Of a DNA stretch of 12,509 nt, positions 1-6,075 are shown piece after piece. The notes beneath the pieces were generated by a model. It was not told the DNA's origin. It was given only the letters and a program-made list of their open reading frames with translations, and made no database searches. The position numbers were made by a program, and so were the translations under genes. This DNA comes from Chloroflexota bacterium (GTDB lineage: Bacteria > Chloroflexota > Dormibacteria > Dormibacterales > Dormibacteraceae), in contig VBJR01000258.1 of NCBI GenBank assembly GCA_005880175.1, positions 10,017 through 22,525 of the forward strand. Direction: 5' to 3'. The number at the start of each line of letters is the position of its first letter. Positions within the stretch are counted from its first letter, which is position 1.

Positions 1-279
1 GAGACGCTCGGGCCGCTCGGGCTGTGGGGCCCGCTCGCCGTCGAGGTGCTGCTGGCCACCGTCGCGCTCTGGTACGTCTCGGGCCTGAACGGGCTGTCCC
101 TGCTGGTGCAGCGGACCGCGTCGGACGTCGGCTCGCTGATCGGCTGGGGCGAGGGCCTGACCGACCTGCCGGCGCCCGCGCCGGGCGACGTCTTCCTGCT
201 GCTGGTCTGCGCGCTGCTGATGCTGACCACGCTCTCTCACCTGGCGCTCCTCGCCCGGCTGGGGCCGAGGCTGTCGTAG
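1..279 (+). CDS. C-terminal end of a membrane protein (5' truncated by window edge)
   Basis: The reading frame is open from base 1 to a TAG at 277-279, so the window holds only the last 92 residues. What is visible is hydrophobic: one probable membrane segment at about residues 12-30 of the fragment, a polar stretch rich in Asp, Gly and Pro (SDVGSLIGWGEGLTDLPAP), then a second segment near the C-terminus (VFLLLVCALLMLTTLSHLALL). I do not recognise the family. The next gene starts on the base after its stop codon, so the two are probably co-transcribed and may act together in the membrane. A GTG at 46 is internal and not a likely start, because the same frame and composition continue upstream of it. 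Confidence 0.6.
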   Translation, partial: ETLGPLGLWGPLAVEVLLATVALWYVSGLNGLSLLVQRTASDVGSLIGWGEGLTDLPAPAPGDVFLLLVCALLMLTTLSHLALLARLGPRLS

Positions 280-972
280 GTGCTCCGATGGGGATGGATC
301 GCCGTCCTGGCCGGCCTGGTGGCGCTGGCCGTGCTGCTGGCGTGGGCGGACTCGAGCCAGTTCCGGCCCGCCTTCCCGCAGCCGTTCGAGCCGCCCAGGC
401 GGGCGGGCTTCCGGCCCCCGCCGACGACGGACCTGCCGTTCGCGCCATATCGACTGGAGTTCCGGGGGCTGGGCCGGATCGGCGGCCTGTTCACGTTCTG
501 GTGGTTCCTCAGCGTGGGCCTGGGACTGATCGTGGTCACCCAGGCCCTGCTGGTGGCGCTGCCGCTGCGCATCCGGCGCGCGGCCGAGCGCGTGCGGCCG
601 TCCACGCTCCCCGTGATGCTGGCCGCCGGCGTGGCGACCGCGCTGCTGGGGCTGGCGCTGACGGTCCTGCTCCCGACCACGTTCGTGCTGCTGTCACTCG
701 TGCCCCTGGTCTGGACGGTCCTCGCGATCTGCGTCGTCTTCGGGGAGGCGGCGCTGGTGCTCGCGTTCGGCCGCTGGCTGCGGGCGCGCCTCGGCCCGGC
801 CCCGCCGCTGATCGGCGCGCTGGCCGGGCTGCTGCTCCTGGTCGACGTGGGACTGGTGCCCGTGATCGGCTGGCTGTTCCTCGTCGTCGTTGCCGTGATG
901 TCGCTCGGCCTGACGGTGCTCACCCGGATGGGGTCGCCGTCGGGCTGGAGCTTCGATGAACTGAACTGGTAG
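280..972 (+). CDS. Polytopic membrane protein of unknown function (about six TM helices)
   Basis: A 230-residue protein starting at GTG 280, directly after the preceding stop. Hydrophobic segments lie at about 5-23, 70-95, 110-131, 134-163, 174-192 and 193-215. A Pro-rich, probably extracytoplasmic loop (about 28-58, with many Pro, Arg and Phe) separates the first two helices. It ends in a short polar tail with the acidic, aromatic finish SFDELNW. The general plan resembles the membrane domain attached to some bactofilin-like (polymer-forming) proteins, but no bactofilin beta-repeat is present, so this is only a weak analogy. The MFP gene follows after 12 nt, which suggests it belongs to the export operon. 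Function is unknown; the reading frame itself is well supported by codon use and spacing. Confidence 0.75.
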   Translation: MLRWGWIAVLAGLVALAVLLAWADSSQFRPAFPQPFEPPRRAGFRPPPTTDLPFAPYRLEFRGLGRIGGLFTFWWFLSVGLGLIVVTQALLVALPLRIRRAAERVRPSTLPVMLAAGVATALLGLALTVLLPTTFVLLSLVPLVWTVLAICVVFGEAALVLAFGRWLRARLGPAPPLIGALAGLLLLVDVGLVPVIGWLFLVVVAVMSLGLTVLTRMGSPSGWSFDELNW

Positions 973-978
973 GGAGGA
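971..978 (+). promoter_or_regulatory. Ribosome binding site of the adaptor gene
   Basis: AGGGAGGA sits 6 nt before a TTG codon at 985. It is one of the strongest Shine-Dalgarno matches in the window and is what decides in favour of the rare TTG start. Confidence 0.7.
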
Positions 979-984
979 ATTGCG

Positions 985-2670
985 TTGTCGGTTAGCCAGA
1001 GGGCGCTCAGAGAAGAGGTGGGTGCCGGGCTGTTCACGCGGGAGCGCATCATTCCCATCGCGCTGGGGCTGGTGGCCCTGCTGCTGGTGTTCCTCATCGT
1101 CCACGACGTCCTCGCCCCGCCCAGCGCCAGCAGCGCCGCGGTCCAGCTCACCGCCGTGACCCGGGGCACCGTCCGCTCGGCCGTCACCGGGACGGGCACC
1201 GTCTCGCCGATGACGCAGCAGAACGTCAGCTTCGCCACGGGCGGGCAGGTCACGGAGATCGACGTCAAGGCCGGGGACAAGGTCACGAAGGGCCAGGTGC
1301 TGGCCAGGCTCGACCCGACCCAGCTCCAGCAGGCGCTGGACCAGGCCAACAACTCCCTGACGTCGGCGCAGGCGTCGCTGACCGCCACGCAGAACGGCAA
1401 CACGGTCACCGTGGCCCAGCACAACCTCGCCAACGCCCAGCAGTCGCTGTCCGACACGCAGGCCCAGGTCAACCTGACGAATCAGCAGGACCAGGCCACG
1501 CTGTCGTCGGACCAGGCGCAGCTCAACACCGACAACGGCAAGGTGGGGCCGGCCCAGACGGCGCTCAACGCCTGCCTGACCACGCCGCCGCCGTCCCCCG
1601 GTGGGAAGCAGGACTGCTCGCAGCAGCAGGCGGCGCTCACGCAGGCGCAGTCCGCCGTCGCGCAGGACCAGGGCAAGATCACGCAGGACCAGAACAAGAT
1701 CCAGACCGACCAGCTCAACGGCCAGAAGTCGATCAACCAGGCCAACAACGCGATCGTGTCGGCGCAGGACAACCTGAACAGCGCGTCGGTCTCGCGCCCG
1801 AGCCAGATCGCCCAGCAGCAGTCGTCGGTCAGCAACGCGCAGATCGGGGTGGACAACGCGCAGCGCAACCTCAACTTCGCGACCCTGACCGCGCCGTTCA
1901 GCGGCACCGTCCTGGCGATCAACAACCAGGTCGGTGACACCGTGTCGGGCGGCAGCGGCAGCGCGAGCAGCAGCAGCTCGTCGTCGTCCTCCTCCTCGAG
2001 CGGTGCGGGTGGCGCCGGCGCCGGAGGCACCGGCGGCAATGGCGGGACCGGAGGCACCGGCGCCACCGGCGCCACCGGCGGCTCCGCGACGTCGTCATCC
2101 GGCAGCGGCTTCATCGTGCTGGGCGACCTGTCCGGCCTCCAGATCGTGGCGCCGTTCGCCGAGGCGGACGCGTCCCGCGTCCAGGCCAACCAGCAGGCGA
2201 CCGTCACGTTCGACGCCATCAACGGCCTGTCGCTGCCGGCCCACGTCTCCACGGTCGCCCAGCAGGCCACCGTCACCTCCAACGTGACCAACTACAGCGT
2301 GACCCTCGTGCTCGACCAGATCGACAGCCGGCTGAAGTCCGGGATGACGGCCAACGCCAATGTCGTGGTGCAGCAGGCCCAGAACGTGCTGACCCTGCCC
2401 AACTCCGTCATCACCCGCATCGGCGGCGCCGCGTTCGTCACGCTGCTCGGCAAGGACGGCAAGACGCAGACGCGCCAGGCCGTCCAGACCGGAGCGGTCG
2501 GCGACACGACGACGGAGATCACCGGCGGCCTGAACCAGGGCGACCGCGTGGTCCGCCCGACGCTCCGCACCGGCACCACGGCCGGCGGGGCCGGGGCTGG
2601 CGCCGGCCGCGGAGCCGGCGGGTTCGGCGGCGGCGGTGGCGTCCGGATCGGCGGAGGCGGCGGCGGATGA
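985..2670 (+). CDS. Membrane-fusion (HlyD/MacA-like) adaptor subunit of an ABC exporter
   Basis: A 561-residue periplasmic-adaptor-type protein with a TTG start. Order: cytoplasmic N-terminus, membrane anchor 21-40, first lipoyl half (about 82-110, with [21 protein letters not shown]), coiled-coil hairpin 112-296, second lipoyl half (298-322, [20 protein letters not shown]), then beta-barrel and membrane-proximal domains (about 376-525). The two hairpin arms are both about 84 residues. The tip is a Pro-rich loop flanked by Cys197 and Cys211. The second lipoyl half is separated from [10 protein letters not shown] by about 50 residues of low complexity: 12 serines (328-339), then Gly-rich sequence with collagen-like G-x-T triplets. 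The C-terminus after 530 is almost all Gly, Ala and Arg. It is coupled to the ATPase gene by an ATGA overlap. By family knowledge such proteins join an ABC pump to its exit path; the substrate cannot be read from the sequence. Confidence 0.92.
   Translation: MSVSQRALREEVGAGLFTRERIIPIALGLVALLLVFLIVHDVLAPPSASSAAVQLTAVTRGTVRSAVTGTGTVSPMTQQNVSFATGGQVTEIDVKAGDKVTKGQVLARLDPTQLQQALDQANNSLTSAQASLTATQNGNTVTVAQHNLANAQQSLSDTQAQVNLTNQQDQATLSSDQAQLNTDNGKVGPAQTALNACLTTPPPSPGGKQDCSQQQAALTQAQSAVAQDQGKITQDQNKIQTDQLNGQKSINQANNAIVSAQDNLNSASVSRPSQIAQQQSSVSNAQIGVDNAQRNLNFATLTAPFSGTVLAINNQVGDTVSGGSGSASSSSSSSSSSSSGAGGAGAGGTGGNGGTGGTGATGATGGSATSSSGSGFIVLGDLSGLQIVAPFAEADASRVQANQQATVTFDAINGLSLPAHVSTVAQQATVTSNVTNYSVTLVLDQIDSRLKSGMTANANVVVQQAQNVLTLPNSVITRIGGAAFVTLLGKDGKTQTRQAVQTGAVGDTTTEITGGLNQGDRVVRPTLRTGTTAGGAGAGAGRGAGGFGGGGGVRIGGGGGG
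1966..2001 (+). repeat. In-frame serine-codon microsatellite
   Basis: Twelve consecutive Ser codons arranged in runs: AGC x4, TCG x3, TCC x3, TCG, AGC. The runs of identical triplets suggest expansion by slippage within the coding frame. The tract encodes residues 328-339 of the adaptor. Confidence 0.85.
2020..2094 (+). repeat. Short tandem GC-rich repeats encoding a Gly-rich, collagen-like tract
   Basis: Degenerate 9-nt units related to GGCACCGGC and GGCGCCACC follow one another here. They encode seven successive Gly-x-y triplets (residues 347-367) of the GGT, GGN, GAT and GGS type. They lie within the adaptor gene, immediately after the serine tract. Confidence 0.75.
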
Positions 2671-3398
2671 GCATCCCCGTCTCGCCCACCGATCGCCCGG
2701 CCACGATCCAGCTCGTGGACGTGGTCAAGGTCTATCGGATGGGCGACGTCCTCGTGAACGCGCTCCGCGGCGTCTCGCTCGCCGTGGCCGAGGGCGAGTT
2801 CATCGCGATCATGGGGGCCTCGGGCTCGGGCAAGAGCACGCTGATGAACATCATCGGCTGCCTCGACCTGCCCACCTCGGGCGACTATCTGCTGGACGGC
2901 ATCGACGTGCGCCGGCTGAACGACAACCAGCTGGCCGCGATCCGCAACCGCAAGATCGGGTTCGTCTTCCAGTCGTTCAACCTCATCCCGCGCTCGACGG
3001 CGATCCACAACGTGGAGATGCCGCTGATCTACGCGGGGGTCTCCCACCAGCGCCGCCAGCGGGCGATGGCCGCGCTGGACGCGGTGGGCCTGGTCGAGCG
3101 TGCCAAGCACCAGCCGAGCGAGCTGTCGGGCGGCCAGCAGCAGCGCGTCGCCATCGCGCGGGCGCTGGTCACCGAGCCGGCCATCCTGCTCGCCGACGAG
3201 CCGACCGGGAACCTGGACAGCGAGTCCAGCATCGAGATCATGCGGCTGCTCGTCGAGCTGAACGAGGACGGCCGGACGGTCGTCCTGATCACGCACGAGA
3301 ACGACATCGCCGCGTTCGCCAAGCGCGTGGTGCGGCTGAAGGACGGGCTCGTCCTGGAGGACCACTACCAGGAGCAGCGGGTGGAGGTCAGCGCATGA
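2667..3398 (+). CDS. MacB/LolD-type ABC transporter ATP-binding protein
   Basis: A 243-residue ATPase that is complete and of normal family length. Walker A is GASGSGKST (50-58), the Q-loop glutamine is Q102 in FVFQSF, the signature is LSGGQQQR (153-160), Walker B is ILLADE (173-178) followed by PTGNLD, and the H-loop histidine is H210 in ITHEND. This GxSGSGKST / DEPTGNLD combination is typical of the MacB/LolD/FtsE group, which drives mechanotransmission through four-helix FtsX-like permeases. The start overlaps the adaptor stop (ATGA), and its own stop overlaps the permease start in the same way, so the three subunits are translationally coupled. All catalytic residues are present. Confidence 0.96.
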   Translation: MSIPVSPTDRPATIQLVDVVKVYRMGDVLVNALRGVSLAVAEGEFIAIMGASGSGKSTLMNIIGCLDLPTSGDYLLDGIDVRRLNDNQLAAIRNRKIGFVFQSFNLIPRSTAIHNVEMPLIYAGVSHQRRQRAMAALDAVGLVERAKHQPSELSGGQQQRVAIARALVTEPAILLADEPTGNLDSESSIEIMRLLVELNEDGRTVVLITHENDIAAFAKRVVRLKDGLVLEDHYQEQRVEVSA

Positions 3399-4645
3399 AG
3401 GTCGTCGAGGCGCTCGCGCTCGCCATCTCGGGCATCAGCGCCAACCGACTGCGATCCGCCCTCACGATGCTGGGCATCCTGATCGGCGTCGCCGCCGTGA
3501 TCCTGCTGGTCGCGGTCGGCAACGGCGCCAGCGTCCAGGTCCAGAGCCAGATCCAGGCCCTGGGCGCCAACATCATCTACGTGTACCCGTCCACGCAGCG
3601 CGTGGGCGGCGTGGCGCAGGGCTTCGGCGGCGGTCAGACGCTCAGCCAGGCCGACGTGGACGCCCTCAACGACAAGTCGCAGGCCCCGGACATCGTGACG
3701 GCCATCCCCATCGCCCAGTCGTTCGGCAACATCGTGTACCAGGCCCAGAACTGGCAGGCCCCCGTCACCGGGAGCACGCAGGACTTCCCGTCGGTCCGCA
3801 ACTACGACATCTCGGCCGGCTCGATGTTCACCGACCAGGACAACGGCAGCGACGCCAAGGTCGCGGTGATCGGCCAGACGGTGGTGGACAACCTCTTCGG
3901 CGGCGACCCGAACGCGGCCGTCGGCCAGTCGATCAAGATCAACCGCCAGACGTTCCGGGTGGGCGGCGTGTTCGCGTCCAAGGGCACCGGCGCCGGCGCC
4001 AACCAGGACAACATCGTCGTCGTCCCGATCAACACGGCGTGGGCGTACCTGTCCGGCGGGCGGGGCAAGAACATCGCCCAGATCAACATCCAGGCCAGCA
4101 GCTCGGACACGGTGACGGCCGCTCAGAACGAGGCGACGCAGGTCCTGCTGAACCGGCACAACATCAGCGATCCGACACAGGCGGACTTCACGACGCAGTC
4201 GCAGCAGGACATCCAGAACACGTTCGGCCAGATCACCGGCATCCTGACGCTGCTGCTGGGGTCCATCGCCGCCATCTCGCTGGTGGTCGGCGGCATCGGG
4301 ATCATGAACATCATGCTGGTGACGGTCACCGAGCGGACCCGCGAGATCGGCATCCGCAAGGCGATCGGGGCCCGCCGCAGCGACATCCTCCTGCAGTTCC
4401 TGATCGAGTCGATGTTCCTGTCCGGCTTCGGCGGGCTGTTCGGGATCGCCGTGGGCGCGGGCGTCTCCACCTACCTGGGCACGATCGCGTCGCGCATCTC
4501 GAGCACGTTCCCGCCCCCGGTCGTCTCCATCCCGTCGGTGCTGCTCGCCTTCGGCGTGTCCGTCGGGATCGGTCTGTTCTTCGGCATCTACCCGGCCAAC
4601 CGGGCCGCGGTCCTCAAGCCCATCGAAGCACTGAGGTACGAGTAA
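3395..4645 (+). CDS. MacB/FtsX-family ABC transporter permease
   Basis: A 416-residue permease with the MacB layout. TM1 is at about 22-43, preceded by [14 protein letters not shown] large extracytoplasmic domain (MacB_PCD type, about 45-275) follows, then three C-terminal helices at about 282-305, 340-362 and 380-400. Diagnostic motifs are the cytoplasmic coupling stretch [20 protein letters not shown] (312-331) and the C-terminal [19 protein letters not shown]. The start is ATG 3395, inside an ATGA overlap with the ATPase; the frame is open further upstream, but that is only the shadow of the ATPase gene. In E. coli MacB the ATPase and permease are fused; here they are separate. The gene ends TAA, and the next start (ATG 4646) follows with no spacer. 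With the adaptor and ATPase it forms a MacAB-like exporter. Confidence 0.95.
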   Translation: MKVVEALALAISGISANRLRSALTMLGILIGVAAVILLVAVGNGASVQVQSQIQALGANIIYVYPSTQRVGGVAQGFGGGQTLSQADVDALNDKSQAPDIVTAIPIAQSFGNIVYQAQNWQAPVTGSTQDFPSVRNYDISAGSMFTDQDNGSDAKVAVIGQTVVDNLFGGDPNAAVGQSIKINRQTFRVGGVFASKGTGAGANQDNIVVVPINTAWAYLSGGRGKNIAQINIQASSSDTVTAAQNEATQVLLNRHNISDPTQADFTTQSQQDIQNTFGQITGILTLLLGSIAAISLVVGGIGIMNIMLVTVTERTREIGIRKAIGARRSDILLQFLIESMFLSGFGGLFGIAVGAGVSTYLGTIASRISSTFPPPVVSIPSVLLAFGVSVGIGLFFGIYPANRAAVLKPIEALRYE

Positions 4646-5137
4646 ATGAACCAGCTCACCGCGGCGCTGATCGTCGTGATCGGCATCCTGGGCGGCTTCT
4701 ACGTCGGGGCCAGGTACGGCCAGGGCCACCCGACGGCCGCGGCCAGCCCGAGCCCGTCCGCGGGCGCGTTCGCCGGGGCCGGCGGGGGCGGTGGTGCCGG
4801 CCGTGGTGGCGCCGGTGGCGCGGGCGGGGCTGGAGCGGGCGGCGGCGCGCTCGCCAACGCGACGCTGGGCACGATCACCGCGGTGAGCGGCGACACGATC
4901 ACGGTCCACAACCCGCGGACCAACGCCGACGTCCAGGTGAACATCTCGTCCGCGCGCATCACCAAGACCGGTGACGGCACGCCGGCCGACCTCACGCAGA
5001 ACCAGACGGTGACCGTGGTCGGGCAGACCGGCTCCGACGGGGTGGTGACCGCCACCACGATCGCGATCGGCGGCGCGGGCGGGTTCGGCGGCCGGGGTGG
5101 CGCGGGCGCGGCGCCGAGCCCCAGCCCGAGCACGTAG
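4646..5137 (+). CDS. Signal-anchored Gly-rich protein with DUF5666-like domain
   Basis: A 163-residue protein. It has an N-terminal membrane anchor (about 5-22), a Ser/Pro then Gly/Ala/Arg-rich linker (34-69), and one small beta-rich domain (about 74-140) with the pattern GTITAVSGDTITV ... VQVNISSARITK ... LTQNQTVTVVGQ, as in DUF5666 proteins. It closes with GGAGGFGGRGG and a PSPSPST tail. DUF5666 has no established function that I can cite. The gene abuts the permease stop directly, so it is almost certainly part of the exporter operon. The Gly-rich ends resemble the adaptor's own tail, suggesting both proteins sit in the same extracytoplasmic space. A structural accessory role is inference. 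Confidence 0.82.
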   Translation: MNQLTAALIVVIGILGGFYVGARYGQGHPTAAASPSPSAGAFAGAGGGGGAGRGGAGGAGGAGAGGGALANATLGTITAVSGDTITVHNPRTNADVQVNISSARITKTGDGTPADLTQNQTVTVVGQTGSDGVVTATTIAIGGAGGFGGRGGAGAAPSPSPST

Positions 5138-5153
5138 GCCGCCGGGCGAGGCC

Positions 5154-5339
5154 GTGACGAGGCTGGCCTGGTTCATCATCGCGGTGGTCCTGGCGCTGGT
5201 CGGCTTCGACCTGCTCGTCCGCGGCTGGCTGGGCTGGACCGGCTGGCTGGTCGCGGGCGTCGGCCTGGGCATCGGCAGCGGCGTCGTGGGGAGCCTGCTC
5301 CACGACGCTCTGGCCGGCCCCCGGGAGCGATTGCCCTAG
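5154..5339 (+). CDS. Small two-helix membrane protein (61 aa)
   Basis: A short frame from GTG 5154 to TAG 5337-5339. It encodes two hydrophobic segments (about 4-23 and 28-50) joined by RGWLGWTG, with a Gly-rich second helix (GVGLGIGSGVVG) and a charged tail PRERLP. The start is preceded by GGGCGAGG a few bases upstream. The frame is open upstream to 5097, but that part is Arg/Pro-rich shadow of the previous gene, so the later start is chosen. It lies 16 nt after the DUF5666-like gene and is probably the last gene of the exporter operon. Family not recognised. The membrane character and clean spacing support a real gene, though a fortuitous frame is not excluded. Confidence 0.6.
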   Translation: MTRLAWFIIAVVLALVGFDLLVRGWLGWTGWLVAGVGLGIGSGVVGSLLHDALAGPRERLP

Positions 5340-5343
5340 GGTC

Positions 5344-5352
5344 TGGTACAAT
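5344..5352 (+). promoter_or_regulatory. Extended -10 promoter of the cold-shock gene
   Basis: TGGTACAAT reads as an extended -10 element (TGn followed by TACAAT at 5347-5352). No convincing -35 hexamer lies 16-18 nt upstream; TTGCCC at 5331-5336 is only 10 nt away. Transcription would be expected to start near 5358-5360, giving a leader of about 98 nt. It is among the few AT-containing stretches in the region and sits just after the previous stop codon. Confidence 0.55.
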
Positions 5353-5360
5353 TCACAGAG

Positions 5361-5376
5361 CGTCCGCTAGAGGACG
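5361..5376 (+). other. Small 5'-terminal hairpin in the csp leader
   Basis: CGTCC (5361-5365) pairs with GGACG (5372-5376) around a 6-nt loop. If transcription starts near 5359 this stem would lie at the extreme 5' end of the mRNA, a position that can stabilise transcripts. The pairing is seen in the sequence; the role is inferred. Confidence 0.4.
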
Positions 5377-5396
5377 TGTTCGCCGTGGTCTCTGAA

Positions 5397-5450
5397 GCTT
5401 CTCTTCTCGAACAGACCCGTGCGTTCGGGCAGATGTTCGAGAAGGGGAGT
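5397..5450 (+). promoter_or_regulatory. Shine-Dalgarno-sequestering hairpin in the csp leader
   Basis: Bases 5397-5413 can pair with 5434-5450 over 17 bp without a bulge. Eleven inner pairs are perfect Watson-Crick (CTTCTCGAACA with TGTTCGAGAAG), and the outer six include three G-U pairs. The 20-nt loop contains a further CCCG/CGGG stem (5416-5419 with 5426-5429). The ribosome binding site GAAGGGGAG (5441-5449) lies entirely in the 3' arm, 7 nt before the ATG. A structure that hides the RBS of a cold-shock gene is a plausible temperature- or chaperone-responsive switch. That function is inference; the complementarity is directly visible. Confidence 0.55.
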
Positions 5451-5456
5451 CTATTG

Positions 5457-5660
5457 ATGTCCCAGGGGACCATCAAGAAGGTCGTGTCGGACCGTGGGTT
5501 CGGCTTCATCGCCGCCGAGGATGGGAAGGAGTACTTCTTCCATCGGACCGGCATGGACTCGTCGCTGAACTTCGACACGCTCACCGGCGGTGAGCGGGTC
5601 ACGTTCGACGTCGAGCAGAGCCCGAAGGGGCCGCGCGCCAACCGCGTGCGGATCGCTTAG
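5457..5660 (+). CDS. Cold-shock domain protein (CspA family)
   Basis: A 67-residue single cold-shock domain, the usual family length. RNP1 is RGFGFI (13-18) and RNP2-like EYFFH is at 25-29. The C-terminal strand is GPRANRVRIA. The classic KWFN of RNP1-flanking strand 1 is replaced by IKKVVSD. Such OB-fold proteins bind single-stranded RNA and DNA and act as RNA chaperones. The start at ATG 5457 gives the canonical N-terminus MSQGTIKK and has GAAGGGGAG 7 nt upstream. In-frame GTG 5376, ATG 5433 and TTG 5454 exist but would add residues foreign to the family. The gene stands alone between its own promoter and a strong terminator, and its leader forms an RBS-masking hairpin. Confidence 0.95.
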   Translation: MSQGTIKKVVSDRGFGFIAAEDGKEYFFHRTGMDSSLNFDTLTGGERVTFDVEQSPKGPRANRVRIA

Positions 5661-5675
5661 GCAGCACGACCAGGA

Positions 5676-5712
5676 GGGGGCGCCCGTTCCGGGCGCCCCC
5701 TTTCTTGTTTTT
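5676..5712 (+). terminator. Strong rho-independent terminator after csp
   Basis: An 11-bp perfect GC stem, GGGGGCGCCCG (5676-5686) with CGGGCGCCCCC (5690-5700), has a 3-nt TTC loop and is followed by TTTCTTGTTTTT (5701-5712). It begins 15 nt after the csp stop. Its T-tract ends only 9 nt before the folB start. Confidence 0.93.
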
Positions 5713-5721
5713 GCGGAGCGG

Positions 5722-6075
5722 ATGGACAGGATCCTCATCGAGGGCATGTCGTTCTTCGGCCACCACGGCGTGTACCCGGCCGAGCGCGAGACGGGCACGC
5801 ACTTCACGGTGGACGTGGCGCTGGAGCTCGACGTCAGCGAGTCCGGCCGCACCGACCGGCTGGAGGACACCCTGGACTACCGCGCCGCGTACGAGCTGGT
5901 CCGCGAGGTGCTGGAGGGCGACCGGTGCCAGCTGCTCGAGGCTCTCGCGCAGCGGAGCGCGGAGCGGCTGCTGACGCTGGAGCAGGTGCGGCGGGCGACC
6001 GTCACGGTGCGCAAGCGGCCGCCCCTGCCCGCGGCGATCGGGTCGGTCGGCGTGGAGGTCACCCGCGGCCGGTGA
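5722..6075 (+). CDS. folB: Dihydroneopterin aldolase
   Basis: A 117-residue enzyme of normal length. It cleaves 7,8-dihydroneopterin to 6-hydroxymethyl-7,8-dihydropterin and glycolaldehyde in cytoplasmic folate synthesis. Family motifs are all present: GMSFFGHHGVYPAERE (8-23), DTLDYRAAYELV (49-60), LLEALAQRSAERLL (71-84) and VTVRKRPPLPAAIGSVGVEV (94-113). By alignment with the S. aureus enzyme from memory, E21, Y53, E73 and K98 take the places of the active-site Glu22, Tyr54, Glu74 and Lys100. ATG 5722 has only a weak GGAG three bases upstream. The start lies 9 nt after a terminator T-tract, so its promoter is not evident. The stop overlaps the larC start (GTGA). Confidence 0.94.
   Translation: MDRILIEGMSFFGHHGVYPAERETGTHFTVDVALELDVSESGRTDRLEDTLDYRAAYELVREVLEGDRCQLLEALAQRSAERLLTLEQVRRATVTVRKRPPLPAAIGSVGVEVTRGR

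Noticed and set aside
237..1472. Long minus-strand open frame (411 residues) opposite the membrane protein and adaptor genes
   Set aside because: It is Ser/Thr/Arg/Pro-rich, matches no recognisable family and mirrors strongly supported plus-strand genes. In very GC-rich DNA such antisense frames arise by chance.
2020..2094. The Gly-rich tandem units as a CRISPR-like array
   Set aside because: The units are 9-nt, degenerate, contiguous and in the adaptor reading frame, with no spacers.
2636..3394. Upstream extension of the permease frame to make a 669-residue protein
   Set aside because: The extension is an out-of-frame reading of the ATPase gene with Arg/Gly/Pro-rich nonsense. ATG 3395 in the ATGA overlap gives the correct permease N-terminus.
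3365..5272. Minus-strand open frame of 635 residues opposite the permease
   Set aside because: The translation is dominated by Arg, Asp, His and Gly without motifs, while the plus strand carries a clear MacB-type permease. It is treated as a shadow.
5331..5336. TTGCCC as a -35 box for the csp promoter
   Set aside because: Spacing to the TACAAT hexamer is only 10 nt, too short for a usual sigma-70-type promoter. The TGn extension explains activity without a -35.
5376..5456. N-terminal extension of the cold-shock protein (starts at GTG 5376, ATG 5433 or TTG 5454)
   Set aside because: The frame happens to be open, but ATG 5457 has the RBS and gives the standard 67-residue Csp. The upstream part is better explained as a structured leader.
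5397..5456. The csp leader hairpin as an intrinsic terminator
   Set aside because: The stem is followed by CTATTGATG, with no T-tract, and coding sequence begins at once. RBS masking fits better.
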